64,000 bases of DNA, from the NCBI GenBank assembly GCA_023416955.1, contig JAEZGM010000019.1:62001-126000 (forward strand). The letters are read 5' to 3'. The stretch comes from Bacillota bacterium. Lineage in GTDB: Bacteria; Bacillota; Clostridia; Oscillospirales; Acutalibacteraceae. This document shows positions 1 through 8,318 of this stretch, one piece after another (position 1 is the stretch's first letter; each line of letters starts with the position of its first letter). The position numbers and the translations under genes were made by a program. The notes below the pieces were generated by a model. It made no database searches and had not been told where the DNA came from. It saw only the letters and a program-made list of their open reading frames with translations.

Positions 1-423
1 ATCCACCGCCTGTTTGAGTACCACGGTGCGGAACATAAAACCATTTTCTGCTATGAAAACGATGAGGAGCTTACGGTGGAAAATGTGCGCAGGCACACCC
101 GTTTTCACCCCCGCTGCGGAACCAGCTTCATCGTGATTATGCTGATACTCGGCATTATTATCGGATTTTTCATCCCCTTTACCAACCCGTTTGTACGTAC
201 GATTGTAAAAATCCTGTGCATTCCGATTATAATGGGAATTGGCTATGAAGTGATTCGTATCTGCGGCCGTTATGACAATATCTTTACACACATCGTTTCC
301 GCGCCCGGCCTTTGGGTGCAGCGCATTACCACCAAAGAACCGGACGACAGCATGATCGAGGTTGCGATTACCGCGATGAAAGCGGTGATTCCGGAAAACG
401 GAGAGGATAAAATTGCCGTTTGA
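1..423 (+). CDS. DUF1385 family membrane protein, 3' part
   Basis: The reading frame is open from base 1, so the gene starts upstream of the window. The visible 140 residues begin with the family motif FEYHGAEHK, followed by a conserved C-x-R-x-H-x-R-x-HPRCGTSF block. Two hydrophobic stretches follow (bases about 120-180 and 190-250). This matches the C-terminal half of DUF1385 (YqhQ-type) membrane proteins. In Firmicutes these often precede prmC and the release-factor gene, and here the stop overlaps prmC. No biochemical function is established for the family. It is probably translated in one operon with prmC. Confidence 0.85.
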   Translation: MHRLFEYHGAEHKTIFCYENDEELTVENVRRHTRFHPRCGTSFIVIMLILGIIIGFFIPFTNPFVRTIVKILCIPIIMGIGYEVIRICGRYDNIFTHIVSAPGLWVQRITTKEPDDSMIEVAITAMKAVIPENGEDKIAV

Positions 424-1294
424 AACGGAGGGCCGCGTGTTGACGCTGGGTGAATTGTACCGCAAGGAAAGAAAAACTTTGAGCGACGCCGGCGTGGAAT
501 CCCCCGCGTTCGACGCGGACTGCCTGTTCCGGCAGGTGTTTGGCCTTGACCGCCAGCAGCGGATTCTGCAATCTCAGGAGCAGGCCGACGCGGAAAAAGT
601 AAAAGAATATGAGGACTGTGTCGCCGCGCGCGCGGGGGGCAGGCCGCTTCAGTATATCCTCGGGAAGTGGCCGTTTATGGATTTTTCGCTCTTTGTGGGG
701 GAGGGCGTGCTGATTCCGCGTGAGGAAACGGAATTATTGGTTTATACTGCGGCGGAGCATCTCAAAGGTAGCCGGCACCCGCACGTTGCCGACCTTTGCT
801 CCGGTGCTGGCGCGGTGGCGCTTGGCCTTGCATCGCTGATTCCCGGTGCGCAGGTCACTGCGGCGGAATATTACGAAGAGGCATATTCCTATTTGGTCAG
901 GAATATCAAAGAAACAGGGTTTGCAAATGTGATGCCTGCGTTTCTGGACGTTCTGGACCCACGCTCTGCGGAGCAATTTTCCGCCTTGGACTGTATTGTG
1001 TCAAATCCGCCCTACGTATGCGCCGGGGAACTGCCCGCGCTCCAGCGGGAGGTTCGGCGCGAGCCGCCCACTGCGTTGGATGGCGGCGAAGACGGACTGC
1101 TGTTTTACCGCGCGATTGCGCGGAACTGGCTTCCGTTGTTAAAGCCGGGCGGCTGTGCCGCCGTGGAAATCGGGGAAGGGCAGGCGCCGGAAGTTGCCGA
1201 GTTGTTCGAATCCGCGGGCCTTTCCTGCATTCGCGTTGACCGGGATTTTAACGGAATCGAGCGCGTGGTATCCGGAATCCAGGAAATAACTTGA
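413..1294 (+). CDS. prmC: Release-factor glutamine N5-methyltransferase PrmC
   Basis: This 293-residue cytoplasmic enzyme methylates the GGQ glutamine of peptide-chain release factors with S-adenosylmethionine. The catalytic NPPY motif is at residues 198-201. The SAM-binding segment DLCSGAGAVALGLA lies near residues 124-137, and a helical N-terminal substrate domain precedes it. Length is normal. The chosen start is TTG at 413, with GGAGAGG six bases upstream and an 11-base overlap with the DUF1385 gene, suggesting coupling. GTG 437 or TTG 440 behind another GGAGGG would give a product eight or nine residues shorter. Family identity is secure; the exact start is not. Confidence 0.93.
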   Translation: MPFETEGRVLTLGELYRKERKTLSDAGVESPAFDADCLFRQVFGLDRQQRILQSQEQADAEKVKEYEDCVAARAGGRPLQYILGKWPFMDFSLFVGEGVLIPREETELLVYTAAEHLKGSRHPHVADLCSGAGAVALGLASLIPGAQVTAAEYYEEAYSYLVRNIKETGFANVMPAFLDVLDPRSAEQFSALDCIVSNPPYVCAGELPALQREVRREPPTALDGGEDGLLFYRAIARNWLPLLKPGGCAAVEIGEGQAPEVAELFESAGLSCIRVDRDFNGIERVVSGIQEIT

Positions 1295-1306
1295 AACGTT
1301 TGTTCG
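1293..1306. promoter_or_regulatory. LexA-like (SOS) box upstream of recA
   Basis: The sequence gAAAC-gttt-GTTCg differs at one core position from the Gram-positive SOS box CGAAC-N4-GTTCG. It overlaps the prmC stop codon and lies about 20 bases upstream of the recA -35 element. recA is a classical LexA target in Firmicutes, so damage induction is likely. The box is called from pattern alone. Confidence 0.55.
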
Positions 1307-1325
1307 AAATTTTCCTTTGATTATA

Positions 1326-1354
1326 TTGATTTTATTTGTGAAATCAGATATAAT
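1326..1354 (+). promoter_or_regulatory. Sigma-A promoter of recA-recX
   Basis: The -35 TTGATT (1326-1331) and the perfect -10 TATAAT (1349-1354) are separated by 17 bases. The RBS GGAGGG and the recA ATG follow about 55-70 bases further on. A GC-rich inverted repeat (GCCGGC twice, 1382-1400) lies in the leader just before the RBS and may modulate translation. Confidence 0.8.
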
Positions 1355-1422
1355 TTTAGAAGTATAAACTTTAGAATACGTGCCGGCCTTTCAGCCGGCC
1401 GAGGAAGTCCGGAGGGAATATT

Positions 1423-2535
1423 ATGGCGACGACGGATAAGAAAGCGGCACTGGAAACGGCGCTGATGCAAATTGAAAAGCAGTTCGGCAAGGGCGCGGTG
1501 ATGCGCCTTGGCCAGAACGAGGCCATGCACGTGGAAGCAATCCCAACCGGTTCGCTTTCACTCGACCTCGCGCTCGGCATCGGGGGGCTTCCCCGCGGGC
1601 GTATTGCCGAAATTTACGGGCCGGAAAGTTCCGGTAAAACCACGCTGGCACTGCACTGCATCGCGCAGGGACAGAAGAACGGCGGTAATGCGGCATTTAT
1701 TGACGTGGAGCACGCGCTTGACCCTGTTTACGCCCGCGCATTGGGTGTGGATGTGGATTCACTGCTGGTTTCCCAGCCGGATACCGGCGAGCAGGCACTT
1801 GAAATTACCGAAGCGCTCGTGCGTTCCGGTGCGATTGACGTGATTGTCATTGACTCCGTAGCCGCCTTGGTGCCGCGCGCGGAGATCGAAGGGGAAATGG
1901 GCGACAGCCATGTCGGCCTTCAGGCGCGCCTGATGAGCCAGGCGCTGAGAAAACTGGCCGGCGCAATTTCCAAGTCGAACTGCGTGGCGATTTTTATCAA
2001 TCAGCTGCGTGAAAAGGTCGGCGTGATGTACGGCAGCCCGGAGGTCACGCCCGGCGGCCGCGCGCTGAAATTTTACGCTTCCGTGCGAATCGATATCCGC
2101 AAGATTGAGACGCTGAAAAACGGGACGGAGCAGATTGGCTCGCGCACGCGCGCAAAAGTGGTTAAGAACAAGATTGCCCCGCCGTTCCGCGAAGCGGAAT
2201 TCGACGTCATGTACGGAAGGGGAATCTCACGCGAAGGCGAGCTGCTCGACCTTGCCGTCAAGCTGGATATTATTCAGAAGAGCGGCGCATGGTTCTCCTA
2301 CAAGGAAACCCGGCTTGGGCAGGGGCGCGACAACGTGAAGATTTTCCTGTCGGAAAATGCGGAGATTGCCGCGGAAATTGAAGCGCTGGTACGAGAGAAT
2401 ATGGCGAAGCTTTACACGAAGACCGCGCCGAACCCTACAGCCGCGGCGAAACCGGTTGAGGTTGCCCCTCCGGCTCCCGCGAAGACGTCATCGCGTGCAA
2501 AAGATGTAAATATTGATGTCGCGGCAGACGACTGA
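1423..2535 (+). CDS. recA: Recombinase A (RecA)
   Basis: This 370-residue DNA-strand-exchange ATPase drives homologous recombination and activates LexA self-cleavage. Walker A GPESSGKT is at residues 66-73, the same positions as in E. coli RecA. The Walker B-like VIVIDSVAAL lies near residues 140-149, and the NQLREKVGVMYG loop 2 region follows. The C-terminal tail, from about residue 330, is rich in Ala, Pro and acidic residues, as is common. It is preceded by a strong promoter and GGAGGG RBS and followed after two bases by recX, so the two are probably co-transcribed. Confidence 0.98.
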   Translation: MATTDKKAALETALMQIEKQFGKGAVMRLGQNEAMHVEAIPTGSLSLDLALGIGGLPRGRIAEIYGPESSGKTTLALHCIAQGQKNGGNAAFIDVEHALDPVYARALGVDVDSLLVSQPDTGEQALEITEALVRSGAIDVIVIDSVAALVPRAEIEGEMGDSHVGLQARLMSQALRKLAGAISKSNCVAIFINQLREKVGVMYGSPEVTPGGRALKFYASVRIDIRKIETLKNGTEQIGSRTRAKVVKNKIAPPFREAEFDVMYGRGISREGELLDLAVKLDIIQKSGAWFSYKETRLGQGRDNVKIFLSENAEIAAEIEALVRENMAKLYTKTAPNPTAAAKPVEVAPPAPAKTSSRAKDVNIDVAADD

Positions 2536-2537
2536 CC

Positions 2538-3158
2538 ATGCTGATTACCGCGGTTGAACCCCGCAGGAAAGGCTTTTCCGCTCTGTTTCTGGACGGCGAG
2601 TTCGCTTTGAACGTTGACACGGAAACACTGCTGAAAGCGGGACTGAAAGCAGGGAAAGAGTTGGACGATGAGCAGTTACATGCGCTGATTCAGGAAAGTG
2701 ACCGCCGCCGCGCCTTTGAAAAGGCGCTGTATCTTCTGGAGCACCGAAGCCATTCTCAAAAGGAACTGGCGGAGAAAATCAGCCGCACCACATCACGCGA
2801 AGCGGCGCAGGCCGCCGCCGCGCACATGGCGGAGCTGGGGTTGGTCAATGACGAAGCCTACGCCAGGGCACTTGCGGGGGAGCTGCTGAACCGCAAGGGG
2901 TGCTCTGCCTCCCGCGTGAAGCGGGAATTGCTGCAAAAGGGCATTGACCGCGAACTGACGGAACAGATCGTTGAAGAAGCCGAACCGGACCCGGTGAAAA
3001 AAATCAAGGAACTGATCGAGCGAAAATACCTTCGCACGCTGGGCGATGAAAAGGGCCGCCGCCGGTGTATCGCCGCAATGCAGAGGCTCGGGTACCGCTG
3101 GGACGATATCCGCACGGCGCTGAATCAGCTGACCGACGGTACGGCTGATTTTGAGTGA
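2538..3158 (+). CDS. recX: Regulatory protein RecX
   Basis: RecX binds inside the RecA filament and restrains its activity. The 206-residue product shows the family pattern: an N-terminal extension, then three-helix repeats with the motifs AFEKALYLLEHRSHSQKELAEKI (given here only as a position, about residues 54-76), a VNDEAYARAL segment, and a C-terminal LGYRWDDIR. The ATG lies two bases after the recA stop, which fits tight co-expression. Length is normal. Nothing odd is seen. Confidence 0.9.
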   Translation: MLITAVEPRRKGFSALFLDGEFALNVDTETLLKAGLKAGKELDDEQLHALIQESDRRRAFEKALYLLEHRSHSQKELAEKISRTTSREAAQAAAAHMAELGLVNDEAYARALAGELLNRKGCSASRVKRELLQKGIDRELTEQIVEEAEPDPVKKIKELIERKYLRTLGDEKGRRRCIAAMQRLGYRWDDIRTALNQLTDGTADFE

Positions 3159-3289
3159 AAAGCGGGGCAGCGCAAGATGTTGTCAATCAGGAATACTGTG
3201 ATTACGCGCGCGTGAATTCACTGCGCGGCTAAAAAATAACACCCGCTTTCAGTTTGGGAAGCGTTGATAAACGAAGATAGGGAGATTTT

Positions 3290-4621
3290 ATGGCATATCG
3301 GATCGGAATGGTGAGCCTCGGCTGCGCCAAAAATCAGGTGGACGCGGAAATGATGATGGCTTCGCTGAAAGGCGAGGGGTATCTTCTGGAGAACGACCCC
3401 GCTCTGGCGGACGTCGCGATAGTGAACACCTGCGGCTTTATTGATGCCGCCAAACAGGAATCCATTGATGAAATACTAGAGCTTGCCAAACTGAAAAAAG
3501 AAGGCAAAATCAAAGCGATTGTGGTTACCGGTTGTATGGCGGAACGCTACCGGGAAGAGATTTTAAAGGAGCTGCCCGAAGTGGACGCCGTCGTCGGCAT
3601 CGGGGCGGACAGCGACATTGCTTCCGTGGTACAAAAAGCGCTGGGCGGCGAAAAGACTGAGGTTTTCCCGGAAAAAACCCTGCTTCCGCTCGAGGGAGAA
3701 CGCGCCCTTTCCACACCGGGTTATTTTGCTTACCTGAAAATTGCGGAAGGCTGTGACAACCGCTGTGCCTACTGCGCAATTCCGTTTATCCGCGGAAAGT
3801 ACCGTTCCCGTACCATGGAAAGCGTGTTGGAAGAAGCGCACGGCCTTGCGGCGCGCGGGGTGAAGGAACTGATTTTAATCGCGCAGGATACGACAAAATA
3901 CGGCTGGGATTTGTATGGCAAGCTGATGCTGCCGCAGCTGCTGCGCGAGCTGTGCAAAATTGACGGTCTGCGGTGGATTCGCCTGCTTTACTGTTACCCG
4001 GATTCGATTACCGACGAATTGCTTGATACCATTGCTTCCGAAGAGAAAATTGTAAAGTATATTGACCTGCCGCTGCAGCATTGCAGCGCCCGCCTGCTCC
4101 GCGCCATGCGGCGTGCCGGCAGCAGGGAGGAGCTGACCGCACTGATTCGGAAAATGCGCAGCCGAATTCCCGGGCTGACGCTTCGCACCACGCTGATCAC
4201 CGGCTTTCCGGGCGAAACGGAAGAGGACTTTACCGAACTCGCGGAGTTTGTGCGCGATATTCGTTTTGAGCGCCTCGGCTGTTTTGCTTATTCCAGAGAG
4301 GACGGTACCGCCGCCGCGGAAATGCCGGATCAGATCGACGAAGAAGTGAAACAGCACCGCATGGAGCTCATTATGGAAGACCAGATGAATCTGATGCAGC
4401 AATGGGGCGAAGACCGGATCGGAAAAACAATTGACGTACTGGTGGAAGGCTTTGACCGCTACGCCGAATGCTGGTTTGGCCGTTCTGCCGCCGACGCACC
4501 CGATATTGATGGAAAAATCTTTTTCACTGTAAGCGGGGAAAAGCCCAAACCCGGTGAGTTTGTCCGGGTAACGGTCACCGATTGTCTAGACGGCGACCTA
4601 ACCGGTACACTGGAAAACTAA
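3290..4621 (+). CDS. rimO: Ribosomal protein uS12 methylthiotransferase RimO
   Basis: RimO is a radical-SAM enzyme with two [4Fe-4S] clusters that adds a methylthio group to an aspartate of ribosomal protein S12. The N-terminal UPF0004 domain starts with SLGCAKN and carries further conserved cysteines in VNTCGF and VTGCMAERY. The radical-SAM motif C155-x3-C159-x2-C162 follows, and a TRAM RNA-binding domain occupies the last 65 residues. The 443-residue length is typical. The SLGCAKNxVD start favours RimO over the tRNA enzyme MiaB. RBS is GGGAGA; the start ATG is 131 bases after recX, with no obvious promoter between. Confidence 0.95.
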   Translation: MAYRIGMVSLGCAKNQVDAEMMMASLKGEGYLLENDPALADVAIVNTCGFIDAAKQESIDEILELAKLKKEGKIKAIVVTGCMAERYREEILKELPEVDAVVGIGADSDIASVVQKALGGEKTEVFPEKTLLPLEGERALSTPGYFAYLKIAEGCDNRCAYCAIPFIRGKYRSRTMESVLEEAHGLAARGVKELILIAQDTTKYGWDLYGKLMLPQLLRELCKIDGLRWIRLLYCYPDSITDELLDTIASEEKIVKYIDLPLQHCSARLLRAMRRAGSREELTALIRKMRSRIPGLTLRTTLITGFPGETEEDFTELAEFVRDIRFERLGCFAYSREDGTAAAEMPDQIDEEVKQHRMELIMEDQMNLMQQWGEDRIGKTIDVLVEGFDRYAECWFGRSAADAPDIDGKIFFTVSGEKPKPGEFVRVTVTDCLDGDLTGTLEN

Positions 4622-4633
4622 AGGAGGCCCGGC

Positions 4634-5200
4634 ATGAATCTTCCGAATAAATTAACACTGCTTCGCGTGATACTCGTGCCGTTTTTTGTTGCGGTTCTGC
4701 TGCTGCCGGCAATTCCGCACCATTATTTGTGGGCGTTTTTATTGTTTGCCGTCGCTTCACTGACAGATCATTTTGACGGCCGGATTGCGCGAAAGAATAA
4801 TCAGGTGACAACTTTCGGCAAATTTTTAGACCCGATTGCGGATAAAATACTGGTGATATCCGCGCTGGTTTCCTTTGTTCAGCTTGGGCTGGCGCCTACG
4901 TGGTGCGTACTCCTGATTATTGCGCGTGAATTTATGGTAACCTCCATCCGCCTTGTCGCAGTCGAGGGCGGAAAAGTGATTGCCGCCAACAGTTGGGGGA
5001 AGGTAAAGACTGTCAGCCAGATGAGCGCGATTATTGTGACTTTGCTGCTGCAGTATTTCGTGGAATTGGGCTTTGTCACCGCGGGCGCACCGATTATGCT
5101 GATCGGAAGCGTGCTGATCTATCTTGCGACGGTTCTGACGGTGATTTCCGGCGCTGTTTATTTGAAGGAAAATATTGAAGTGATCAGCAATATGAAATAA
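4634..5200 (+). CDS. pgsA: CDP-diacylglycerol-glycerol-3-phosphate 3-phosphatidyltransferase
   Basis: This integral membrane enzyme makes phosphatidylglycerol phosphate, the committed step to anionic phospholipids. The CDP-alcohol phosphatidyltransferase signature DHFDGRIAR followed by GKFLDPIAD is complete near residues 46-72, with all metal-binding aspartates. Several hydrophobic helices flank it, and 188 residues is normal. It begins 12 bases after rimO behind AGGAGG, so the two share an operon. A related family member such as a phosphatidylserine synthase is less likely because the N-terminal NLPNKLTLLR segment is typical of PgsA. Confidence 0.93.
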   Translation: MNLPNKLTLLRVILVPFFVAVLLLPAIPHHYLWAFLLFAVASLTDHFDGRIARKNNQVTTFGKFLDPIADKILVISALVSFVQLGLAPTWCVLLIIAREFMVTSIRLVAVEGGKVIAANSWGKVKTVSQMSAIIVTLLLQYFVELGFVTAGAPIMLIGSVLIYLATVLTVISGAVYLKENIEVISNMK

Positions 5201-5243
5201 AGCCGGGCATTGCTTTACTTTGGCTTTGGATTGGTATATACTA

Positions 5244-5271
5244 TTGTCACATTCTTTTTAACTGTTAATAT
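5244..5271 (+). promoter_or_regulatory. Promoter of the cysE-cysS leader
   Basis: TTGTCA (5244-5249) and TAATAT (5266-5271) are spaced by 16 bases. They lie just upstream of the T-box leader and after the pgsA stop, so transcription of the cysteine unit starts independently. Confidence 0.6.
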
Positions 5272-5289
5272 ACTGTAGTATTTTGATGT

Positions 5290-5520
5290 ATAAATGCGTT
5301 GAACGGAAGAAGTACCCGAGTGGAATGCAGCAGAGAGAAAGCGCCGTGGGCTGAAAGCGCTTTTAGCGGGAAACACGGGGAAATGCGTCCGCGAGCAGGC
5401 GGGGGGAATTCAGTATCCCCGCACGGCAGGCACCGTTACCGCTATCAAAGAGCAAAACGGAGTGGAACCGTGGCTTTCTGCAGCCGCCTCCGTCCCTGAG
5501 GGGGCGCAGGCGGCTTTTTC
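5290..5520 (+). promoter_or_regulatory. T-box riboswitch leader, probable Cys specifier
   Basis: The 350-base gap before cysE contains a T-box leader. An AGAGA-type stem I start is at 5331-5340. A candidate specifier triplet TGC (Cys) is at 5384-5386 in the sequence GGGAAATGCG. The T-box core GGAGTGGAACCGTGG is at 5459-5473 and can pair with the acceptor end of uncharged tRNA. An intrinsic terminator follows at once. Uncharged tRNA-Cys should stabilise the antiterminator and turn on cysE-cysS. The T-box identity is strong; the specifier register is inferred from position, and Ser would be the main alternative to test. Confidence 0.85.
5482..5520 (+). terminator. T-box-controlled intrinsic terminator
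   Basis: The arms AGCCGCC (5482-5488) and GGCGGCT (5509-5515) close a GC-rich hairpin followed by TTTTTC. It begins ten bases after the T-box core, the usual arrangement for a mutually exclusive terminator and antiterminator. Confidence 0.85.
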
Positions 5521-5553
5521 GTGGCGGATAGCACCTGTATATGGGAGGAAACT

Positions 5554-6201
5554 ATGTTTGATCAGCTGAAAGAAGAACTTGACTCTATTATGGAGCGCGA
5601 CCCGGCCGCCCGGTCAAGACTTGAAGTATATTTTCTGTATTCCGGATTCCGCGCGGTACGTGCCTACCGTCATGCAAATTGGTTTTACCGGCACAACATG
5701 AAGTTTATCGCTCGGTACCTGTCCCAGCGCGCCCGACATAAAACCGGAATTGAAATTCACCCCGGCGCGCGCATCGGAAAAGGATTGTTTATTGACCACG
5801 GAATGGGCGTGGTGATCGGTGAAACTACGGAAATCGGTGACAACTGCACCCTGTATCAGGGCGTTACGCTCGGCGGTACGGGTAAAGATCATGGCAAACG
5901 CCATCCGACGCTGGGGAATAATGTCATGATCGGCGCCGGGGCAAAAGTGCTTGGCCCCTTTAAGGTAGGCGACAACGCCCGCGTGGCGGCGGGAGCGGTC
6001 GTGCTGAACGAGGTGCCGGCAAACGCGACCGCGGTCGGTGTGCCCGCCCGCATCGTTCGGCTTAACGGTGAGCGCCCGAGCAATATGGATCAGATTCATA
6101 TTGCGGACCCGGTTTCGCAGGAGCTTTGTCGAATGGGTTATGAATTGGATCAGATGCAAAAACGTCTGAACGAAATAAATTCTCTGAAAGAGGTTCAATA
6201 A
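5554..6201 (+). CDS. cysE: Serine O-acetyltransferase CysE
   Basis: This enzyme acetylates L-serine with acetyl-CoA, the first committed step of cysteine synthesis. The 215-residue product has a helical N-terminus (about 1-65) and then left-handed beta-helix hexapeptide repeats (IEIHPGARIGKG, IDHGMGVVIGE). The acetyl-CoA site segment LGGTGKDHGKRHPTLG is present, with its catalytic His. The start is ATG 5554 behind GGGAGGAAACT; an in-frame GTG at 5521 lies against the terminator hairpin and is not used. It is under T-box control and is followed one base later by cysS. Confidence 0.95.
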   Translation: MFDQLKEELDSIMERDPAARSRLEVYFLYSGFRAVRAYRHANWFYRHNMKFIARYLSQRARHKTGIEIHPGARIGKGLFIDHGMGVVIGETTEIGDNCTLYQGVTLGGTGKDHGKRHPTLGNNVMIGAGAKVLGPFKVGDNARVAAGAVVLNEVPANATAVGVPARIVRLNGERPSNMDQIHIADPVSQELCRMGYELDQMQKRLNEINSLKEVQ

Positions 6202-6202
6202 C

Positions 6203-7609
6203 ATGGAAATTTACAACACAATGGCGCGCAAAAAGGAAGAGTTTGTTCCCATTACAGCGGGCGAGGTGAAAATCTACGTCTGCGGGCCGACCGTCTATAA
6301 TTATATCCATGTCGGCAATGCCCGGCCAATGTGCGCGTTTGACGTGCTTCGCCGCTACTTCGAATACCGGGGAATGAAAGTGACGTTTGTGCAGAATTTC
6401 ACCGATATTGATGATAAGATCATTAAGAAGGCAAACGAAGAGGGAACGGATTACGTCACGGTTTCACAGCGCTACATTGAGGAATACAAGACGGACGCGA
6501 AGGGACTGAATGTGCGCCCCGCCGATATTCACCCTCTTGCCACGGAGAACATCAATGAAATCATTCAAATTGTGTCGGATCTGATTGAAAAAGGATACGC
6601 TTACCCGACTTCGAACGGAGACGTCTATTTCCGCACGCTGAAAGACAAGAACTACGGAAAGCTTTCTCATCAGCCGTTGGAGGATCTGCAGGCCGGCGCG
6701 CGTATCGCAACCGGTGAAATTAAAGAGGACGTTATGGATTTCGCGCTCTGGAAGGGCGCGAAACCCGGCGAGCCGAGTTGGACATCCCCTTGGGGAGAAG
6801 GCCGCCCCGGCTGGCACATTGAGTGCTCTGCCATGGTGCGTCGTTACCTTGGTACGACCATTGACATTCACTGCGGCGGTCAGGATTTGGTTTTCCCACA
6901 CCATGAAAATGAAATCGCACAGAGTGAGTGCTGCAACGACGCACCCTTTGCGCATTACTGGATGCATAACGCCTATCTGAATGTAGATAACCGTAAGATG
7001 GGGAAAAGCCTTAATAACTTCTTCACGGTGCGCGACGTAGCGGAGAAATACGGCTATGAACCGATTCGGTACCTGATGGTGTCGTCCCACTACCGTACTC
7101 CCGTAAATTACAGTGTGGAAGTACTCGAGCAGTGCAAGACTTCATTGGAACGCCTTTACAATTGCCGTGACAATCTGGAATTCTTAATGAAAAATGCGCC
7201 GTCTGGGGAAAAGGAAGGCGAGTCCGAGATTCTGCACGGCCTGGAAACACACCGCGACCGCTTTATTGAGGCGATGGAAAATGATCTGAATACCGCCGAT
7301 GCGGTTTCCGTGCTGTTTGATCTTGCGCGCGATATCAATACAAAGCTGAATGACGCCACCGCGCCTTCCCGTGAGCTGTGCGCTTCCGCGCTACGCCTGT
7401 TTAATGAACTGGCTGATGTGCTCGGGCTGCTGTACCAGAAAAAGACGGATACGCTTGATGCCGAGATTGAATCGCTGATTGCGCAGCGTACGCAGGCGAG
7501 AGAAAACAGAGACTGGGCGACAGCCGACCGTATCCGCGATGAGCTGAAAGCACGCCATGTAGTGCTGGAGGATACTCCGCAGGGAATTAAGTGGAAAATT
7601 GAGCAGTAA
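6203..7609 (+). CDS. cysS: Cysteinyl-tRNA synthetase
   Basis: This class I aminoacyl-tRNA synthetase charges tRNA-Cys. The 468 residues include the zinc-site CGPTVYNYIHVGNARP region with a HIGH-like HVGN, the WHIECSAM zinc segment, the HHENEIAQSE segment, and KMGKSLNN as the KMSKS loop. A helical anticodon-binding C-terminus follows. It sits directly after cysE behind the same T-box, so precursor synthesis and charging rise together when tRNA-Cys is uncharged. Confidence 0.97.
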   Translation: MEIYNTMARKKEEFVPITAGEVKIYVCGPTVYNYIHVGNARPMCAFDVLRRYFEYRGMKVTFVQNFTDIDDKIIKKANEEGTDYVTVSQRYIEEYKTDAKGLNVRPADIHPLATENINEIIQIVSDLIEKGYAYPTSNGDVYFRTLKDKNYGKLSHQPLEDLQAGARIATGEIKEDVMDFALWKGAKPGEPSWTSPWGEGRPGWHIECSAMVRRYLGTTIDIHCGGQDLVFPHHENEIAQSECCNDAPFAHYWMHNAYLNVDNRKMGKSLNNFFTVRDVAEKYGYEPIRYLMVSSHYRTPVNYSVEVLEQCKTSLERLYNCRDNLEFLMKNAPSGEKEGESEILHGLETHRDRFIEAMENDLNTADAVSVLFDLARDINTKLNDATAPSRELCASALRLFNELADVLGLLYQKKTDTLDAEIESLIAQRTQARENRDWATADRIRDELKARHVVLEDTPQGIKWKIEQ

Positions 7610-7647
7610 GCAGTGCTGCCCGCCGGACGGCGAAAGAAGGAATTTAA

Positions 7648-8127
7648 TTGGCAAAGGAAACCAAAACAAATGTGATGCGGATTTTGGACAAGGCTAAGGT
7701 TTCGTATTCATTTTATTTCTATGATCACGAGGACGGAAAAATTGACGGCATTTCTGTCGCACACAAGCTGGGGCAGAATGAAGAGCAGGTATTTAAAACG
7801 CTGGTCACCAGAGGCGCCAGCCACGCGTTTTATGTTTTCGTGATTCCGGTAGCAAAGGAACTGGATTTAAAGGCAGCCGCGAGAAGTGTAGGGGAAAAGT
7901 CGGTTGAAATGATTCATGTGAACGAAATCAACCAGATTACGGGCTATATCCGCGGCGGGTGCTCCCCCGTCGGAATGAAAAAACAGTTTCAGACCGTGAT
8001 TGACGAAAGCTGCCTTCAGCTGCCGACCATCATCGTCAGCGCCGGGAAAATCGGTGCACAGGTCGAGCTGGCGCCGCGGGAGCTCCTTTCACTGATTCGC
8101 GGTTCAACCGCGGCAATTACGGAGTAA
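7648..8127 (+). CDS. ybaK: YbaK/EbsC-family aminoacyl-tRNA deacylase
   Basis: The 159-residue product matches the YbaK/EbsC fold: an early conserved Lys in QVFKTLV, a VIPVAKELDLK segment, and the signature GYIRGGCSPVGMKK. Family members hydrolyse Cys-tRNA-Pro and related mischarged tRNAs. The start is TTG 7648 with GAAGG seven bases upstream, 38 bases after cysS and without a terminator between. Its position in a T-box-controlled cysteine unit fits Cys-tRNA quality control. The exact substrate is inferred. Confidence 0.88.
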   Translation: MAKETKTNVMRILDKAKVSYSFYFYDHEDGKIDGISVAHKLGQNEEQVFKTLVTRGASHAFYVFVIPVAKELDLKAAARSVGEKSVEMIHVNEINQITGYIRGGCSPVGMKKQFQTVIDESCLQLPTIIVSAGKIGAQVELAPRELLSLIRGSTAAITE

Positions 8128-8188
8128 GCCCGCTTACTTTTTCAAATTTCGGGTGCTTTTGCACAACGGATCAATAAACGAACCCAGC

Positions 8189-8236
8189 AGGGCATTTCAA
8201 AATGAACGGAGATTCGTTTTGCAACGCCCTTTTTTT
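8189..8236 (+). terminator. Intrinsic terminator after the cysteine unit
   Basis: An 18-base imperfect stem, AGGGC...GAA (8189-8206) with TTC...GCCCT (8213-8230), is followed by TTTTTTT. Confidence 0.8.
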
Positions 8237-8318
8237 GACAGATGTCCAAACTGTCTATTTTCTTTTACTGTGATTCTGGCTATACTATGATTACTATACG
8301 ACGACAAAGGAGTAGGCT

